From Candidatus Neomicrothrix sp. UBA881 (GTDB lineage: Bacteria; Actinomycetota; Acidimicrobiia; Acidimicrobiales; MedAcidi-G1), in assembly GCA_002294285.1 (NCBI GenBank), contig DBFL01000081.1:597-7212 (forward strand): 6,616 nucleotides of DNA, read 5' to 3'. Numbering within the stretch: the stretch's first letter is position 1; each line of letters begins with the position of its first letter. The notes under the pieces were generated by a model, which worked only from the letters and a program-made list of their open reading frames with translations, was not told the origin of the DNA and did not search any database. The position numbers and the translations under genes were made by a program. Shown one piece after another: positions 5,163 to 6,616 of the stretch.

Positions 5163-6616
5163 TTGCAGGTAGTCCTAGCTTTAGATGCAGGAACAACAAG
5201 TGTTAGAACTCTTGCAGTCGACTCATTAGGTAACATACTTACCACTTCAAAAGAAGAATTCCCACAGCATTACCCTGAACCTGGACTTATTGAACATGAC
5301 CCTGAAGAAATATGGTCAGCAGCGGCGAGCACTTTGAAAAATGTTTCACGTGAGATCGAAGAAATGGGATTTGATATTTCAGCGATCGGTATAACCAATC
5401 AACGAGAGACTTCGATTATTTGGGATCCGGTTTCTGGGAAACCATTGCAAAACGGAATTGTTTGGCAAGATCGAAGAACAACTGAACGTTGTCAAGAGTT
5501 AGAAAAGCAAAATCATCTACAGGAAATTAGATCTAAAACAGGTTTGGTTTTGGATCCGTATTTTTCTTCCACAAAATTTGAATGGATGATCAAATCTCTA
5601 TCAAGCAAGAGAAACTTTTTACTCGGAACAGTTGACTCTTGGTTGATTTGGAAACTGACCGACGGAAAAGTCCATGCGTCTGAGCCATCTAACGCATCAA
5701 GGACCATGCTGTTTGATATAAACGAAGGAAGCTGGTCAGAAGATCTTTGCGATCTATTTTCAGTACCGATTGAATCACTTCCAAAAATTCATCCAACCGC
5801 TGGTCATTTCGGTTCCACTAGTAAGGATGGGCCTTTAGGTAAGGAAATTCCAATTATGAGCGCTATCGGTGATCAGCAATCTTCACTATTTGGACAAGCT
5901 TGTTTCAATTCAGGCGACACTAAGAATACTTATGGAACTGGTTCTTTCATGCTCACTAATGCTGGTGAAAGTCCACCCGCTATAAATGATGGCCTTTTAA
6001 CTACAGTTGCTTGGCAGTTGAACTCAAGTTCACCTCTAACCTATGCAATAGAGGGTTCGATTTTTTCCACTGGGTCAACAATTCAATGGTTGCGTGATGA
6101 GCTCGGGATAATCGATAATTCGTCTGACCTTGAACCTCTTGCGTTGTCATGTGTAGATAACGGTGGCGTGGTAATTGTGCCTGCCTTTTCTGGCTTAGGA
6201 AGCCCTTGGTGGGACCCAGATGCCCGAGGGGTTATTGCTGGTCTCACTCGTGGGGTAGGCAGAGCGGAATTAGCTAGAGCCACTATTGAATCAATGGCTT
6301 TTCAAACTCGAGACATTTTGGAAACATTAAAGAAAAATGCCATGCCAACTCCAAAAAAAATGAAAGTGGATGGAGGCGCTGCAGTAATGGACTCATTAAT
6401 GACATGCCTGGCTAATCAGCTTAAAATTCCTGTAATTCGTTCAAGCAACACAGAATCAACTGCGTTAGGAGCTGCATATCTAGCTGGATTAGCAGGTGGC
6501 GTTTGGGAAACTGTAAAAGAAATTGAAGATCTATGGCTTGGAGATGAACCGTTCTTCCCAGATTCTAATGACACAACCGCAGATGAGATGTATCAAATGT
6601 GGCTTGGGGTTCTAGG
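5163..6616 (+). CDS. glpK: Glycerol kinase, C-terminal end cut by window edge
   Basis: An FGGY-family cytoplasmic enzyme that makes sn-glycerol 3-phosphate from glycerol and ATP. The window holds 484 codons of an enzyme usually near 500, so only a short tail is missing. Motifs: LDAGTTSVR (7-15, phosphate loop), ITNQRET (77-83, with R81/E82 for glycerol), W101 in VWQDRR, DPYFS (Y133), GDQQ with catalytic D237, NTYGTGSFML (255-264), VPAFSGLGSPWWDP (from about 339) and VDGGA (402-406). These identify GlpK rather than xylulokinase or gluconokinase. Residue 9 is Ala where most GlpK proteins have Gln (DQGTT). The loop before GDQQ (TSKDGPLGKEIP) shows neither the GKGG fructose-bisphosphate loop of the E. 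coli enzyme nor the regulatory His of firmicute enzymes, so those controls are probably absent. It starts at TTG, 16 nt after the lipoprotein stop, and is likely co-transcribed with the two-component genes. The frame is open throughout. Confidence 0.95.
   Translation, partial: MQVVLALDAGTTSVRTLAVDSLGNILTTSKEEFPQHYPEPGLIEHDPEEIWSAAASTLKNVSREIEEMGFDISAIGITNQRETSIIWDPVSGKPLQNGIVWQDRRTTERCQELEKQNHLQEIRSKTGLVLDPYFSSTKFEWMIKSLSSKRNFLLGTVDSWLIWKLTDGKVHASEPSNASRTMLFDINEGSWSEDLCDLFSVPIESLPKIHPTAGHFGSTSKDGPLGKEIPIMSAIGDQQSSLFGQACFNSGDTKNTYGTGSFMLTNAGESPPAINDGLLTTVAWQLNSSSPLTYAIEGSIFSTGSTIQWLRDELGIIDNSSDLEPLALSCVDNGGVVIVPAFSGLGSPWWDPDARGVIAGLTRGVGRAELARATIESMAFQTRDILETLKKNAMPTPKKMKVDGGAAVMDSLMTCLANQLKIPVIRSSNTESTALGAAYLAGLAGGVWETVKEIEDLWLGDEPFFPDSNDTTADEMYQMWLGVL

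Noticed and set aside
5513..6283. Minus-strand open frames under glpK
   Set aside because: The plus-strand frame encodes a motif-complete glycerol kinase; the reverse frames are shadows.
6353..6360. A8 run in glpK as a second slippage site
   Set aside because: It is shorter, has no adjacent hairpin and lies late in the gene in lysine codons; homopolymers of this size are expected in AT-leaning DNA.
1..6616. CRISPR array, tRNA or rRNA gene, insertion sequence or phage genes
   Set aside because: No regularly spaced repeats, no cloverleaf-like sequence, and no transposase or integrase motifs were seen; almost all bases are in ordinary housekeeping-type genes.

Overview
The window looks like a chromosomal segment from a low-GC actinobacterium, perhaps a marine one of the Acidimicrobiia type. 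Bases look clearly AT-leaning by eye; GC was not computed. The phylum call rests on gene content: a response regulator, an MtrB-like histidine kinase and a GerMN-domain lipoprotein follow one another in the order mtrA-mtrB-lpqB, which is an actinobacterial hallmark. The DinB, Nudix and SuhB-type sequences also read like actinobacterial versions. The exact lineage is an inference.

Layout. Positions 1-1072 (minus strand) hold a two-gene unit. A complete Nudix hydrolase gene is followed, with an ATGA overlap, by dinB (DNA polymerase IV), whose 3' part runs off the left edge. An 83-bp divergent spacer (1073-1155) separates this unit from a plus-strand pair: a 91-residue two-helix membrane protein (1156-1431) and an overlapping inositol-monophosphatase-family gene (1388-2278, SuhB-like). 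A 109-bp AT-rich spacer (2279-2387) carries short repeats. It precedes a tightly packed plus-strand operon: mtrA-like response regulator, mtrB-like sensor kinase, a short GerMN lipoprotein that starts inside the kinase stop codon (GTGA), and glycerol kinase, which begins at a TTG 16 nt after the lipoprotein and runs off the right edge just short of its C-terminus.

How the genes work together. The Nudix-DinB pair suggests nucleotide-pool clean-up linked to translesion synthesis. The MtrAB-lipoprotein set is an envelope-sensing two-component system with a reduced LpqB-like partner. Its close linkage to glpK hints that glycerol or glycerol-phosphate supply is co-transcribed with envelope control. 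No mobile element, RNA gene or CRISPR array was seen.

The most unexpected non-coding signal is a perfect 8-bp stem with a 7-nt loop followed by nine T residues on the plus strand at 936-967. This is a textbook intrinsic terminator lying antisense inside the Nudix gene. Read on the coding strand, the same bases form an A9 tract followed directly by a hairpin. I did not find a convincing wholly new system in this window.
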